45,567 nt of DNA from Hymenoscyphus infarciens (GCA_001414345.1 LLCB01000399.1:1-45567), one strand, 5' to 3'. Shown: positions 24,182 through 37,283, numbered from the stretch's first letter. Numbers and translations are program-made. Notes: generated from the letters alone by a model not told the origin.

Positions 24182-24352
24182 TATCGGTATAACTTAAGAG
24201 TAAGTAACTACTCGGGATAGTATACGTAGGAACACGTAACCTTCTCGCTTAAGAACTATTTAGATAGACATCGTAGCTAGCTTTACTTAGTATATATAAA
24301 CGATAATATAACTCTTTTTATATCGCTTTTATAACTATAAGTTATACTAATA
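24182..24352 (+). repeat. Copia copy 2 5' LTR
   Basis: Begins TATCGG (TGTCGG in the 3' LTR) and ends ACTAATA. More RIP-altered than its partner: both CACGTG sites of the 3' LTR are now TACGTA and CACGTA. Confidence 0.9.
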
Positions 24353-24734
24353 CTAATTAGTAGACGTATAGATTAGATACTTAGTTACTTCGTATATTTC
24401 TACTATAAGTATACTTATATAAAAGTAAACTTAATATTACTAGTAGACTCCTCTTTATAGATCGTGGTTCCTTCTACTGTTTAAATTTTCGATAATATAC
24501 TATAAACGCTTCTTAATATAAGAAGTACTAATTACTAATACTAACTTTCTAATATTATTCTAATAACTTCTCTAACCTTCTATTATTCTCTAAGATAATT
24601 TATACTCTCTAAGATACCTATTTATCTAAAACTCGAATTCTCTTTTACTTACTAAGTAAAGTATAAATCGACTTTTAATAATATCTATTTAAGTAATAAT
24701 AATACCTATAATATAATAGACTTACTAATACTAA

Positions 24735-26796
24735 TTCCGACGACTTTAGAAGCTTTAACTTTAATACTAACTTCGGTACTAAAACAAGCACTAAAGCTAG
24801 TACTAAAGCTAAAGTTAATATAGATAGAAGAGATAATTTTTATAATAGAGTAAGAAGAGAAGTATATTAAAAGAGAGAACGAAGACCTTCTTTTTTAGAA
24901 TAAATTTTAAGTAGACTTTAAAAGATAGAATTAAGATAAATTCGTTAAAGTCTACTAATCTATTACTACTAAGTTATAATAAACACTTTATAGAAGAGGT
25001 GTAGAGATTAAGACAGATAGATATAAGATGCTTATATCTTAGATATTATATAATACTACTACTAAGGTTAACTAAACTAGATAGTTAAACGAAGAATTAA
25101 AAGCTATACTAGCTAATAGAGCTAGTACTAAAATCTTTAGATTCTATTATAAATATATAGAGGAATATATTAAAAGATAATAAAAATAGTAGTAATAATA
25201 ACTCTAATAATAATAACCTCTAGTTAAAACTATTACTTAAAACACCTATTCTAAGACAAAGGCTAGAGACGAAGCTTTATAAGTATCTACTATATAATAA
25301 TAATAATAATAATAACTATTTTCTTCGATAACTTTAATCTTACTAACTAAAAGAAAAGGTTTAAGTAATCTAGTATAGCTTTTAATCTAACCTTTAGATC
25401 TACTAAAAGACAACTATATCTCCTTCTTTATATTCTACTAATTTAGTAAGAATACTACTAGTAACGATCTTAATAAACTCTCTAAATATCTAGAATATAA
25501 TTAGCACTAGAATAATCCTAGTAGAAGACTACTAGTATAAATAAATATAGTATATTTTAAAGATAAGTTAACTTCTTAAAGTTTAAAGAGTTAAGACTAC
25601 TCTTATATATTAGATACTCTTATAAAAGTATATAAGAACGATTAAAAGTATAGTAGAAAGGAAGATAACTTTATAATTAAAGTTATAATATTTAAGAATA
25701 TATATAAGAGAAGTAGAGTATTACTAGCGATTTACTCTCTTATCTTCTCTATTATACTAAAAGATAACGCTTTAAATTATTTTTATATTATACTTTTTAG
25801 CGAGTATAATAACTAATCTTTTAAAGTTTTATCTATATCTATATAATAGTATTTTGAAGATAAGCTTTATAAAAGAGGCTAATTATCTAAGTAGAATAAT
25901 ATTAATTTATAAAAAGTAATATAAGTATCTAGAGTATCTATATTAAAGTCTTCTAAGAATATACTATTAAGACTTAATTTACTAAGATTTTCCTTCTTTA
26001 TAGACTTTTATATCGATAGTTAATTTATAAATAAGCTAATTTTAGTATATAAAAAGGTCTTAGATTATACTATTATAATATTAACCTTACTCTAAGACTC
26101 TTTGATTTCTAATACTATTACTCTTCTATAAAGTTTAATCTAATTCTATATAAAAGTCTATTTAGAGATAGTTATAAATAAGACTATAATAACTAAAAGA
26201 CACTTCTATAAGAGTAGATAATATAGTATAAATAAATTTAGTAATATAGATTAATATAAGAAGAAGAGAAGATATTATATATATAGAAAGGACGACTATT
26301 TATCTTAGAATTATAGTTAAAAAGAGTAAGACTATTACTTTACTAAATAGACTAATAAGAATTCTAAACACTTTAAAAGTAAGTAAGACAAGTATATTAG
26401 AAGAGTATATAATATAAATATAGTATATACTTAGAATACTTAAGAGAAGGAGATATTAGAGACACTTTATACTATTACTCTATTAAAAGAAGATAGTTAC
26501 TTACTAGATACTAGCTTAGATAATAAAGTTATCTATTATAATATTACTTTTATAGGATTTATTAATGATTTAAATACTAAATACCTTACTACGAATTGAA
26601 TAAGTTTAGTATAAAAATATACTACTAATAGATATATCTTATAAAACTTAAATAATACTTCTAATATTATATACGAATTTATAAAAAGGTATTTATAATA
26701 ATAGCTAAAAGATATATAAAAGAGAACTTCTTTAGTATAATAATTATTACTAGACTAGCTTAAAAGTTAAGTATAGAATATAACTAATATCTTATA
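24735..26796 (+). pseudogene. Copia copy 2 gag-protease part (upstream of nested LINE)
   Basis: Matches copy 1 from 10540 to 12620. It includes the (TAA)n former glutamine run near 25297-25313, and the zinc knuckle around 26270-26320. The protease site reads I-T-R at 26746-26754, so the catalytic Asp codon is ATT here, a change not explained by RIP. The nested LINE cuts the frame about 40 bp downstream of this site. Confidence 0.82.
26781..26796. repeat. LINE A copy 2 target-site duplication, left
   Basis: TAACTAATATCTTATA, identical to 32523-32538. The uninterrupted version is present in copia copy 1 at about 12612-12628, which confirms the insertion point. Confidence 0.92.
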
Positions 26797-27259
26797 ACAA
26801 GTACACCTTTTTTTAGAGACTAAATTTTTTAGTCTAAAACGCCTAATCTTACTTATACTTAATTAAGAAGCAAAATTCCTTCTATAGAGTCTCTTCTAAG
26901 AGGCTCTCTATCCTTGCCTACGTTTTTAGAAAGAGAGATAAGAAGAGAGGAGGTTTACCTAATTCCTTTTATTATAGCTATCTAATAACGCTTTATCTCT
27001 AAGACTTCTAAGTCTCTTAAATAAAGTACTATAGCCTAAACCTTCTTTAGAAGTATTAGAGAAGCTATAGACTACTATTTAAATACTATTCTTAATAATA
27101 CCTCTTTAGATCTCTTACTTCTTCTTTAAACCTTCTATACCTAGGTTACTAACCTTAGCCTCTTCTACTACGAGGTATATACTAAGAAGACCTTATCTAC
27201 TCTTCCCTTAGCTTATAGTACTTACTTAGAGTATAGGGATACTACTACGCTCTCTTTAA

Positions 27260-28350
27260 CCCTTCTCTCCTTTTTAAATACTATAAGAATAATTTCTTAT
27301 ATATAAACTACTAAGGATACCTTATTACTTAAAAAGATACCTTAAACTACTAAGTCCTTAAAAAAGATAATAGTAATAATAATAACTCTACTCTACTCTT
27401 TCTCTTCTATTTAAAAGAATAAGAATAAAAGACCTAAACTCTTTATTTAAATCCTACTTAACTTCTTAAACAGAGTCTACTCTATTTATACTATTTTCCT
27501 AGTACTTTATAACCTAGGAATTAGATATAAAAACCTAGTATATAAAGTACTCTTAGTTAATTCTAGCTTTACTATTATCTCTAAAAACAAAGAAGCTTTA
27601 TAATCTCTTCTAATAAAGAAATCTAGTATATAAACTCTTTTTAGTACTACTAGAATAAAGCTTCTATAAGACTAGATAGCTTTCTATATTTTAAATATCT
27701 CTTAAAAGGTAAAATCTATCTAAATTACTTAAGTAAAAGTAATTTAATTAACCTTAGCTCTTACTACTTCTAAAGTAGTAGTATTAGTAATTAAGGACTA
27801 AATTAGAGCTAACTTTATAAGAGTTTATATAGCTACTAACTCTCTCTTAAATAACCTATTCTATACTACTTAGGTAGCCTTCTTTAAAGAAGAGAACGTA
27901 AGAGGCTTCTCTACTATCTTAAATATAACCTTAATTCTAGGTAGTAGAGTCTACTTAAAGCGCTTTTTAAAGAAGTCTACTATAATTTAGTACTTAAAGT
28001 ACTAGTAATAGTATAATACTTAGAATTATAATAAAAGCTAATAATACTACCTCTATAATAGTATAAAATACTTAAAAGACTTCTATCCTTAGTATATTAA
28101 GTACTCTTAATATAAATTAAAGTACTTATATTATAGTAGTCTTTATACTTTAAATAATATTATATATTAACTCTAGCTAAAAGCTACTAGACCTTTACCT
28201 TTAGTAGAGAATATAAGATCTATTTAATAAGTATACTCTAAATAATAACTAAGAAAAGAGGATAATTTACTTTATAGCTTTATAGATATAGAAATAGACT
28301 ATCTTACTACCTCTCCTCCTTCTCTAGACTCTTAGTTAAGTAAGGAGGCT
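27260..28350 (+). pseudogene. LINE A copy 2 ORF1 (gag-like) remnant
   Basis: Boundaries are approximate, set by homology with copy 1. The Cys-rich knuckle region lies near 28115-28150. RIP stops interrupt the frame. Role by family: RNA-binding ORF1 protein. Confidence 0.5.
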
Positions 28351-28719
28351 ATTCTAAACACCTTCTCTTCTCTACCTCTATACTCTATCTCTTAACCTAA
28401 GAGCTCTAACGCCTATTCTAATCTCTTTCTCTTATAAGTAGATAAGGACCTCTTAAATAATACTATTTCTAAGTCTTATAAATTAATATATATAAGTCTA
28501 ATAAGTATTAAGAACTAGCTCTCTAACTTATATACTTTAGATAAATAGATATAGTTCTTATATAAGAACTATATATTTACTAAAAAGAGATTAATTATTA
28601 GATTATAAGACGTTACTTAAACTATACCTACTTTTTACCTATTTATAACTAGAATAAGAACCTCTCTTAAATACTTACTTTTATATAAAAAGAGATAGGC
28701 ATTCTCTTAAGCTAATAAT

Positions 28720-31700
28720 TACTAATTATACCCTTACTTAATTACTAAGACCTTATTTATATTAAGATTATACTCTCTTAAAGCCCTCTACTATATATTC
28801 TTAATATATATAATACTCCTCTAAATACTAAGAGTACTAAAGAGGCTATTAACCTTATTCTTAACTTAGAATATATCTATACTATAAATACTCTTATAGC
28901 TAAAGACTTAAATTTAAAGAGCTAGCTCTAATAACTAGACTTTCTTAGCTAAGAAAGTATATAGTCCTTCTTACTTATTAGCTAAGTAGAGGATAGAGAG
29001 CTATAACTTTCTACTCCTCTTAGAATATAAATATATAACTTTAGTAATACTCTTAACCTTACCTTTTACTCTAATAACCTCTTTTAAAGAGAAGCCTCTA
29101 TTAAGGTAAACCTTTCTTTTAAATATAGCTTAGATTATCTCTTACTTCTTACTTAGCTCTTATATATAGGAAATCTAATAGAGAAGAACCTACTTTTAAA
29201 GCTTAGTACTCTTAATACTAAAACCTTTAAGATAACTCTTTAAAATAAGCTTAAAATATAATAGCTATTTAAACTTATAAAGTAACTAAATACTAATTTA
29301 CTAGAGGCTTTAATAAGATTTATTATTAAGAGTATATATAATATATACCTTTATAGTACTAAGTAAGAACTTAGTTATAGATTTAGACACCCCTAGTAGA
29401 ATAAGGAGTACTAGGTAGTAGCTACTAAGGCTAAATAAGTATAAAGATATAAGATAAACCTATAAGCCTTAAAGTCTCTTTATAAGAGTCTAAGATAAGA
29501 GATCTAAAAAGTAAAAAGGGAATACTTCTATAGTCTAATTAATAAAGTAATAAAAAGTAAAGACGTTTTTAAGATTTATAAGTAGTACTAGAGTACTAAG
29601 GTTTATAAGTTTCTACTCTTAAAAGACTTAGTAGACTAATTAGGCTTTACTATTTAAGAAAAGTAAAAGATCTTAGTATAAGAGCTATTTATAAATAAGG
29701 CTAAGATTAGAGATATTCTATTTAATACTCTAACTACTACTTCTTAGTCTCTCTTATAAGCTAACCTTACTTTATATAAAGTTAAGAAATTAATTCTTAG
29801 TAAAGCTTTAACTATACTAGAAGAGGATAAGCTTATAATAGAGGTTTTCTAAGTAGCCTAGCTATAAATATTAAGCCTTATTCTCTCTTTATTTAAAAGC
29901 TATATTAAGATAGACTTTTATCTAAAGATCTTTTATACTACTATTATTACTATTATTCTAAAGCCTAATAAGAAAGATAAATCTTCTTCTTAAGTATACT
30001 AGCTAATTATACTACTCTTAGTTCTTAGAAAAGAGCTTAAAAGACTTCTTACTAAGTAAGTCTCTTAAATAGCTATTAAATATACTATTCTAAGATAGAA
30101 CTAGTTTAGCGCTCTCCTACTAAGAGCTATTATAAACCTTACTACTTATCTTACCTTTAATATTAAGTTAGCTCTTATAGATAAATAAGAAGCCTCTCTT
30201 CTTATACTTAATATTAAGAGGGCTTTTAATATAGTACTCTCTAGCTACTTAATTAAAAGACTTAGAGAATAAGAATAGCTATACTACCTTATAAAATAGG
30301 TCTCCTTCTTTTTAACTAATAGATCTATAAAAGTAAAGCTTAATAAAGAGATAGAAGATACTACCTTACTTAAATATAGCCTTTCTTAAAGCTTATCTAT
30401 CTTACTAATCCTTTTTATACTATATATCTAACCTCTATTTAAGCTAAGAGTTAGCTCGCTTCTAGTAGTATAGAGATTTAGCTACGCTAATAATATTAGA
30501 CTACTTACTTCTAAACTCTTAAAAGTAAAGAATATTATACTACTTATAAAATAAGTAACTAGTATACTTAAGTAGAGTATAAATAAGAGTATTACCTTTA
30601 ATATTAAAAAGTTAAAACTTATCTACTTCTCTTATAAAAGAAGGTAAAAAGGAAGAGGGATTTAACCTCTCTCTTCTATTATAGTTAAAGGAAAGATAAT
30701 AGAGCTTATAAAAGAGCTTTAGTAGTTTAGTATCTTCTTTAACCCTTATCTTACTTTTTATAACTATATTAAAAGAATAGCTAATAAAGCTACTTTTATA
30801 GCTAATACTCTTAAAAGTATAATAAATATAGTAAGAGGATTCTCTCTATACCTTCTAAAATAAGCTACTATAGCTTATATCCTTTTAATTACCTACTTTA
30901 GATATAAGACCTAGTACTTAGGCTAGATAAGGAAAATAGATAGTATAGGCTCTATAAATAACTAGATTAGCTATTACCTAATACTCTTAGATAAAGTAGT
31001 TATAAAGTATACTAGAATTATCCTCCTAGTTTATAAAACTACCTCTACTTTAATACTCTTTATAAAATCTAGCTTATTAGCTACTAAGATTACTCTTATT
31101 ACTAAAAGTAGAGCTTTTAAAACTAGAACTTAACGTTTTAACTTAGTATACCTACTTAAGTAATACTTAAATAACCCTTACTTAAAAGCTAGGCTTATTT
31201 ACTAGTTCTTTTAACCTCTCTCTCTTTTAAAAGAAATCGATCTAATTTAAAATCTTTTATAAAATAGAGGTTTTAACTAATAAACCTATCTCTTTAAGAT
31301 AGTAAGCTTAAGCTCTAATAGTAATAAAGAATCTTATAAAGCTAAATTCCTTAAATTCCTTACCTTAGTCTCTTTTATAAACTTAGTTATATTTACTAAT
31401 AGCTCTTACTTAGATAATAAAAGTACTAGTAAAAGTATATACCTTATAAGAGAAGAGGTTATATTAAATATAAAGCTCTTTTTTTTTAATAAAACCTTAG
31501 AAATTTATAATATAGAGGTAAAAGCTACCTTACTTAGCCTTAAACTAGCTCTTAGATCCTCTTTTTAGTTCTTAGCTATAAAATGTTAGATTTACTTTAA
31601 TAACTTTAAAGCTATACTTTAACTAACCTACTAGTCTTATAGTATATTATAAGAAACTTTTAATAAGGTCTTTAACTTTACTTAGCTATACTCTAAGAAA

Positions 31701-32265
31701 ATTTAAATAAGATAGTACCTTAGTTATATAGGAATCTATAGTAATATAATAGCTAACTAAGTTATAGAGAAAGTAGCTTACTTAACTCCTCTTTCTAGCT
31801 TTTACCTCTTATTCTATACTACTATACTTAATTATAAGGCTAAGAAGATAGGAATTAAGCTTATAAATTAACTCTAGTAGACTACGCTCTTAGATACCTA
31901 TAAGAGGCTAGGTCTTACTTCCTAGTCCTTAAAGCTTAGGACTCTTAAGCTACTAAGAGAGGTCCTAGCTTAGCTAATTATAGCTTATACTAGCTATAAA
32001 GACTTTATAGTATACTACCTCTACTTCTTCTACTTCGATATACTTCTAGAGTTAGAGAACTATAAATATAAGAAGGTAAAGATATAATTCTACTTACTCT
32101 TTTATAAGCTTATAAATAAGAACGACCTAAGGCTATTAGCCGAGGCTAAGGAAAAGCCTTAACTCCTTTTTAGACCTAGGTCTAAGGAACTCTTTTATAA
32201 GGTCTATACTAAGACTAAATTCTTTATAAAGATCTATTTCTTAAGATAGTTTAATTACTTTATTT
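28720..32265 (+). pseudogene. LINE A copy 2 pol: endonuclease, RT, RNase H remnant
   Basis: All motifs are in one frame. The endonuclease GDFN-type motif reads KDLN at 28902-28913, with its Asp codon intact. RT motif A reads LNIKRAFN with Asp positions at 30210-30212 and 30228-30230. The YADD box reads YANN at 30483-30494. RNase H FTDGS-type reads FTNSS with the Asp position at 31398-31400. A C-terminal Cys/His-rich tail follows near 32000-32100. Start and end are approximate. Confidence 0.85.
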
Positions 32266-32522
32266 CTCTCTTCTCTCTTATACTTTTATATATCTCTTTT
32301 ATCTTCTTCTAACTTATTAAACTATTTAAGAATAAGAGCTATTTTAAAAGTAGAGCTTCTCTTTAAACTATCTTTTATAAATTAGCTTACTCGTTTACGC
32401 TCTCTATAGCCTAGGGCACCCCTCTAGCGTTATTTACTCTTCTTTAGGACTTTTTAGGACTTAGACTACACAATCTAGACTCCGTCTAACGTTAAATAGT
32501 AATAAATAAATAAATAAATAAA

Positions 32523-32538
32523 TAACTAATATCTTATA
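32523..32538. repeat. LINE A copy 2 target-site duplication, right
   Basis: TAACTAATATCTTATA, identical to 26781-26796. Copia copy 2 resumes here. Confidence 0.92.
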
Positions 32539-34742
32539 TATATTAGACTTATTAAAAGCGTCTTAATTAATAAGAGTATAAAAAGTTAATTTAATATCTA
32601 ATTTAGTAAGAGATATACTCTATCTTTAGAATCGATAATAATTGATATACTAATTAGAAAAGCTAAATTTTATATAGTATAATCTAATACCTCTTTTATT
32701 CTTTATATTAATAATATAGATAACCTAAATATTAGTTTAAATAATCTTTAAAACGTATTTATTTAAGAGAATAAGAAAGGAATAGAGATTAAGAGGTTTT
32801 CTATTATATAACGATTTAGATACCCTTTTCTACTCTAAGATAAAGCTATATATAACTTTATATAGAAGTACTTAACCTTTCTTATAACTATTAATATTCA
32901 ACGACTTTATAGATAATTTAGCTATCTATTAGTACTAAGATTATAACGTATACTAGAAAGAGCTAGGTATTATATTAACTAAGGTATTCTTTAATATTTT
33001 ACTAAATTCTATAAATACTATTAAAAATATAGAAGTTTACCTAGCTAACTTAAGTTTACTCTTTATAATAATCTTAAATTTTATTATAATATTTTAATTA
33101 ATACTTTCTTTCTTAATAAGTAGACGGTCTTATACTATATAGATAAAGTAATAAGGTATTATATAAGTAACTTCTTACCTAATATAAAAGTAATAAGTAT
33201 CTAGAAGGTCTTTTAAAGATATTAGATTAATATATATCTTAGACTCTCTAATTATATTATTATAGATACTAGGATAAACTTTATTAGAAAAGACTTTATT
33301 TACTCTACTACTAGAATAGGTACTATAGTAAAAACTATACTAGTTAAAGTATATAATTTAATTAGTATAGTAGAATAATATTATAGACTAATTTAATAAA
33401 TATATAATATTATATATAAATAAGAGCTCTATCTCTTATAAAGTTTAGTACTATAAATAGCTTTTAAAGTAATTAATAATATAGTAGGCCTAAATAGACT
33501 AGTCTCTACTCTATTAGTATATAGAGTATATACTTAAATAACTATAACCGACGTATCTTCGTAACTGATTTCTATAAGGTCTAAGACCTATAAAAAGGCT
33601 ACTTAAGAGATATAAAAGTAGATTATATTCTATTAAGTTAAAGAAGCTCTTAATATATAAAATAGACTAATTAACTAAGTTAAAGACTTACTCTTAAATT
33701 TAGACGTTTTAGTATAAAAGAAGTATATAAAATCTTAGATAGAACCTTTTATCTTTTAAGGAATTGAAAATAAGAACTATATTATAGTATTACTAAGTAG
33801 TCTTATAAAGTTTTAATCTATAGTTATAAAGCTATACTTTGTTAAAACTTCTAAAGAACCTAGAATAGTACTAGTAACTAAGGAAGTTTCTAGTATAGTA
33901 CTATTTAAAATAATACTATAACTCTATAAAAAAGAGAGAACTTTTAAGTAATAGAGTAGATAGAAAGTAAAGTAGAGTAACTAAGATATTAGATAATATT
34001 TACCTTTCTCTTAATATCGACTTTATTAGTTATAAATCTATTAAAATACTAATATTCTAGAATCTTTACTAGAACTACTTTAGAAGCGTAGACGTAGACA
34101 GCTCTAAAAGTATCTAAGGCTTTTAAGTAATATTAAAGTGTTATTCTAATAGTTAGACACTTTTATTAATAATATTAACTATATTACTCTTAAGGATATT
34201 AAAACTTTTCTTACTAATTTAAGCGAATATTATAATATTAAAGTCTTTATAGCTAATAATAGTATAATATATATTAAATTATAATAAAGGAAGATTAATA
34301 GATTAATTAATTAAGATATTTTTAAGATTATTACCTAGAAAGAGTTATCTCTTAATACTAGAATATTTAGATTATACTTTATAGATAATATTAAATTTAA
34401 AAGTATAGTACTTATTTTTACAAAGTTAAAATTAATAATCTAAGTATATAATAATACTAGAAAGTTACTAGTACTTACTTAAGCGTCTATAATTTAAAGA
34501 GTAAGCTAGAGAATAATCCTTATACTTATTATAATACTTCTAGATTTATAAGTATTTATTTAGAATATTATATAAGCGTATATATAATTATTAACTAACT
34601 TAAATTAGAAATTCTTTATACGCTCTTCTAAAAGTTATTTTTAATAAGAGAATATATTCTTTAAAGTAATTAGGCTATTATATAGTATTTTAGAAGCTAG
34701 TAATTATTAGTTTATAACGTACTATAAATACTATATTATAAG

Positions 34743-34913
34743 TGTTAGTATAACTTATAGTTATAAAAGCGATATAAAAAGAGTTATATTATCGTTTATA
34801 TATACCGAGTAAAGCTAGCTACGATGCCTACTTAAGTAGCTCTTAAGCGAAAAGGTCACGTGTTCCCACGTGTGCTATCCCGAGCAGTTACTTACTCTTG
34901 AGTTATACCGACA
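34743..34913 (-). mobile_element. Solo copia LTR, minus strand, inside copia copy 2 RT
   Basis: On the minus strand it runs from TGTCGG to CTAACA, exactly 171 bp, so it shows the true TG...CA ends of this LTR family. It is flanked by the exact 5-bp duplication ATAAG (34738-34742 and 34914-34918). Copia copy 1 carries the uninterrupted site near 14825. It retains many CA/TG dinucleotides, including two CACGTG sites, so it is less RIP-altered than most of the window and may be one of the youngest insertions. Confidence 0.93.
34857..34872. promoter_or_regulatory. Paired CACGTG sites in solo LTR
   Basis: CACGTG occurs at 34857-34862 and 34867-34872, ten bases apart. CACGTG is the E-box core bound by bHLH regulators in fungi. 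The same pair at the same spacing is in the LTR at 36155-36170. Binding is inferred from the motif only. Confidence 0.5.
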
Positions 34914-36113
34914 ATAAGGCTTATAATAGAATAGTTAATATTTAACCTCTGTCTTTTATTATACTAATATAACGAGTAAGTAAAGTTAAATAATCTTTTT
35001 AGTATAGTAGGCTTTTAAACTAATAATACTCTTATACTTACTAAAGACGCTTTTACTAATAAAGAGAAGGTTACTATTAATAAGACTAGTTTTATATCTA
35101 AGGAAAGAGAAGAGCTTACTATTAACTATCTAATTAAATTTAATAGAGAACTAATTACTAAGTATTAAGACAGCTCTATATCTCTTACTTAGAATTATAT
35201 AAAATACTTAAATTTAGTATAAAAAGCTTTAACTAAGATATCTAATATAAAAGAGATATTATATATAGTAGATACTAAACATTAATATATTATATAATAT
35301 ACTAGAGAGGTATACTTAGCTACGTTATCTTAACTTAAGACTACTTTTAACTTATTATATACTACTTAAACTATCGATTCTTAAGATAACGATATTTATC
35401 TTTTTAATAGACGAATTTAGTAGTAAATTAATAATACTATAAGAGATCTTAAATTTATTAAGTTAGATAAATCTTCTCTAAAGTTATACGCTTTTACTAA
35501 TAGATTATTTACTAATAATAAGAACTTATTATTATAAATCAGTTATATTATTACTCTTATAGATAAGGATAATAATACTAAGATCTTATATAAGTCTTCT
35601 ACTAAGTATAAGAGAGTTACTTATAGTGTTTAGTATTAGAATTATATATAATAAGCTCTAGATTTAATACTATAGCTTTAATTAAATTAACTTTTAAAAG
35701 TATTTTAGAATTTAAAGTACTACTTATAGTATATACTAATTTAAAGTCTATTTATAAATATATAGCTAAATTAGATACGACTAAGAAGAAGCGACTAATA
35801 ATTAATATTATATATCTATAAGAGATATATAAGTTAAGAGAGATTAACGAGATTAAATAGATCGACGATAAGAGTAATTCTATAGATACTATAACTAAAA
35901 AGAGTTATTATAATGTCTTATAAAAGTTAATTAATACTAATAAGCTAGTTATTAACCTTATAGAGTAGGTAGAACGAAATAAGAGATAATAGAGGATTGA
36001 AATAGAACTTCCTTATTAGTCGAGAATAGAGAATAGAGAGCTCTAATTAGTTAGATTAGATATATGATTTTTAAAAATTTTAAGTAACTTTAACCTTTTT
36101 AGAGAGGTGTTAG

Positions 36114-36284
36114 TGTCGGTATAACTTAAGAGTAAGTAACTGCTCGGGATAGCACACGTGGGAACACGTGACCTTCTCGCTTAAGAACTATTTAGATAGA
36201 TATCGTAGCTAGCTTTACTCGGTATATACGAACGATAATATAACTCTTTTTATATCGCTTTTATAACTATAAGTGATACTAATA
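36114..36284 (+). repeat. Copia copy 2 3' LTR
   Basis: 171 bp, begins TGTCGG, followed by the TATAG target copy (36285-36289). Preceded by a purine-rich AGAGAGG tract. Best preserved LTR in the window together with the solo LTR at 34743. Confidence 0.9.
36155..36170. promoter_or_regulatory. Paired CACGTG sites in copia 3' LTR
   Basis: CACGTG at 36155-36160 and 36165-36170, ten bases apart, as in the solo LTR and, in RIP-altered form, in the copy 1 5' LTR (10034-10049). Conservation across copies suggests it belonged to the ancestral promoter. Confidence 0.5.
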
Positions 36285-37282
36285 TATAGTATATTCTCTT
36301 CTTCTTCTACTTATTTATATTATACTTATCTATATTAGACTTATTACTATATTATCTACTTCTATTAAAGTGTCGTTTAGTTATTATAGTTTTACTTATA
36401 ATAGTCGTCTCTATATAGACTTTTAAATATAATTAGATTAAATTTTAAAGAAGAGTAATTATATCTAAAGTTAAAGAGTTCTAGAGTAAAGTTAATATAA
36501 TAATAGTATAATCTAATATCTTTTTATATATTAAAATTAGCTTATTTAAAAATTAGCTATTAGTTTAGAGAGTTATTAAGAGAGAGAATCTTAGTAAATT
36601 AAGTTTTAAAAGTATATCTTTAAAGTACTTTAATATAGATTCTTTAAATATTTATAATATATCTTATAAATTAATATTATTCTATTTTAATAATTCGTCT
36701 CTTTTTTAAAGCTTATTCTTAAAGTATTATTATATAGCTATAACTAAAACTTTAAAAGATTAATTACTAAACTTATTAGAAAGCGTAGTATAAAAGTAAC
36801 TTAAAGCGTTAATTTTTATATAATTAGAAAGATAAGAAAGTAAATTAATAGTAAAATAATATCTTTTTTTTATATATATCTTTAAATATTATAATCTTAA
36901 TTATAAAGTTATCTTCTTTTCTATTATACTTTTAGTTATTCTTATATACTTTTATAAAAGTATCTAACTTATAATAGTAGTCTTAACTTCTTAAATTTTA
37001 TAATATTAACTCTAGTTTAAAATATACTATATTTCTTTCTATTAGTAGTTTTCTTCTAGAAGTACTTTTTTTACTAGTTATATTCTATATACTTAGTAAG
37101 ACTTATAATAGTTAAGTTATTATAGCTCTTACTACTAGTATTTAAATTATTACTAAATTAGTATAATATAAAAAGAAAGTATAGTTATCTTTTAATAGAC
37201 TTAGTAGTTAGTATAGAGAGTATACTAGATTAGTTATATCTTTCTTTTTAGTTAGAAGAACTAATATTATTAAGAAACCTAG
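36285..37282 (-). pseudogene. Old copia segment: gag between polyglutamine tract and zinc knuckle
   Basis: The reverse complement matches copia copy 1 from about 11130 to 12100. The left end is the TATAG target copy of copia copy 2. The right end runs into the (ATT)n tract that is shared by the former polyglutamine codons and the LINE B tail. Confidence 0.8.
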
Positions 37283-37283
37283 A

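Larger units (their letters stand above)
26797..32522 (+). mobile_element. Full-length Tad1-like LINE, family A, copy 2
   Basis: A 5.73-kb LINE with a perfect 16-bp target duplication and an (AAAT)n tail at about 32500-32522, nested in the protease-integrase junction of copia copy 2. It is collinear with copy 1 (16761-22484) along its whole length and differs mostly by transitions. It keeps some residues that copy 1 has lost, such as the Ala of the YADD box. It must be younger than copia copy 2, which is younger than the old copia. Confidence 0.92.
32539..36076 (+). pseudogene. Copia copy 2 integrase-RT-RNase H part (downstream of nested LINE)
   Basis: Matches copy 1 from 12630 to about 15993. 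The RT active site reads VGF-stop-TNN with Asp positions at 35022-35027. The RNase H VYTNLKS motif has its Asp position at 35738-35740. The frame ends at TGA near 36064, equivalent to the TAA at 15991 in copy 1. A minus-strand solo LTR (34743-34913) interrupts the RT domain. Confidence 0.85.
24182..36284 (+). mobile_element. Ty1/copia LTR retrotransposon, copy 2, with two nested insertions
   Basis: The LTRs of exactly 171 bp at 24182-24352 and 36114-36284 are flanked by TATAG (24177-24181 and 36285-36289). Minus the nested LINE A copy 2 and the solo LTR with their target copies, the element is about 6.2 kb, matching copy 1. The 5' and 3' LTRs differ over 24201-24245 against 36136-36180 by five changes, all G-to-A or C-to-T, always in the 5' LTR. 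It inserted in the gag knuckle region of the old copia. Confidence 0.92.

Noticed and set aside
16761..32522. Segmental duplication carrying LINE A and its surroundings
   Set aside because: The two LINE A copies have different 16-bp target duplications and lie in different copia positions and strands, so they are independent insertions.
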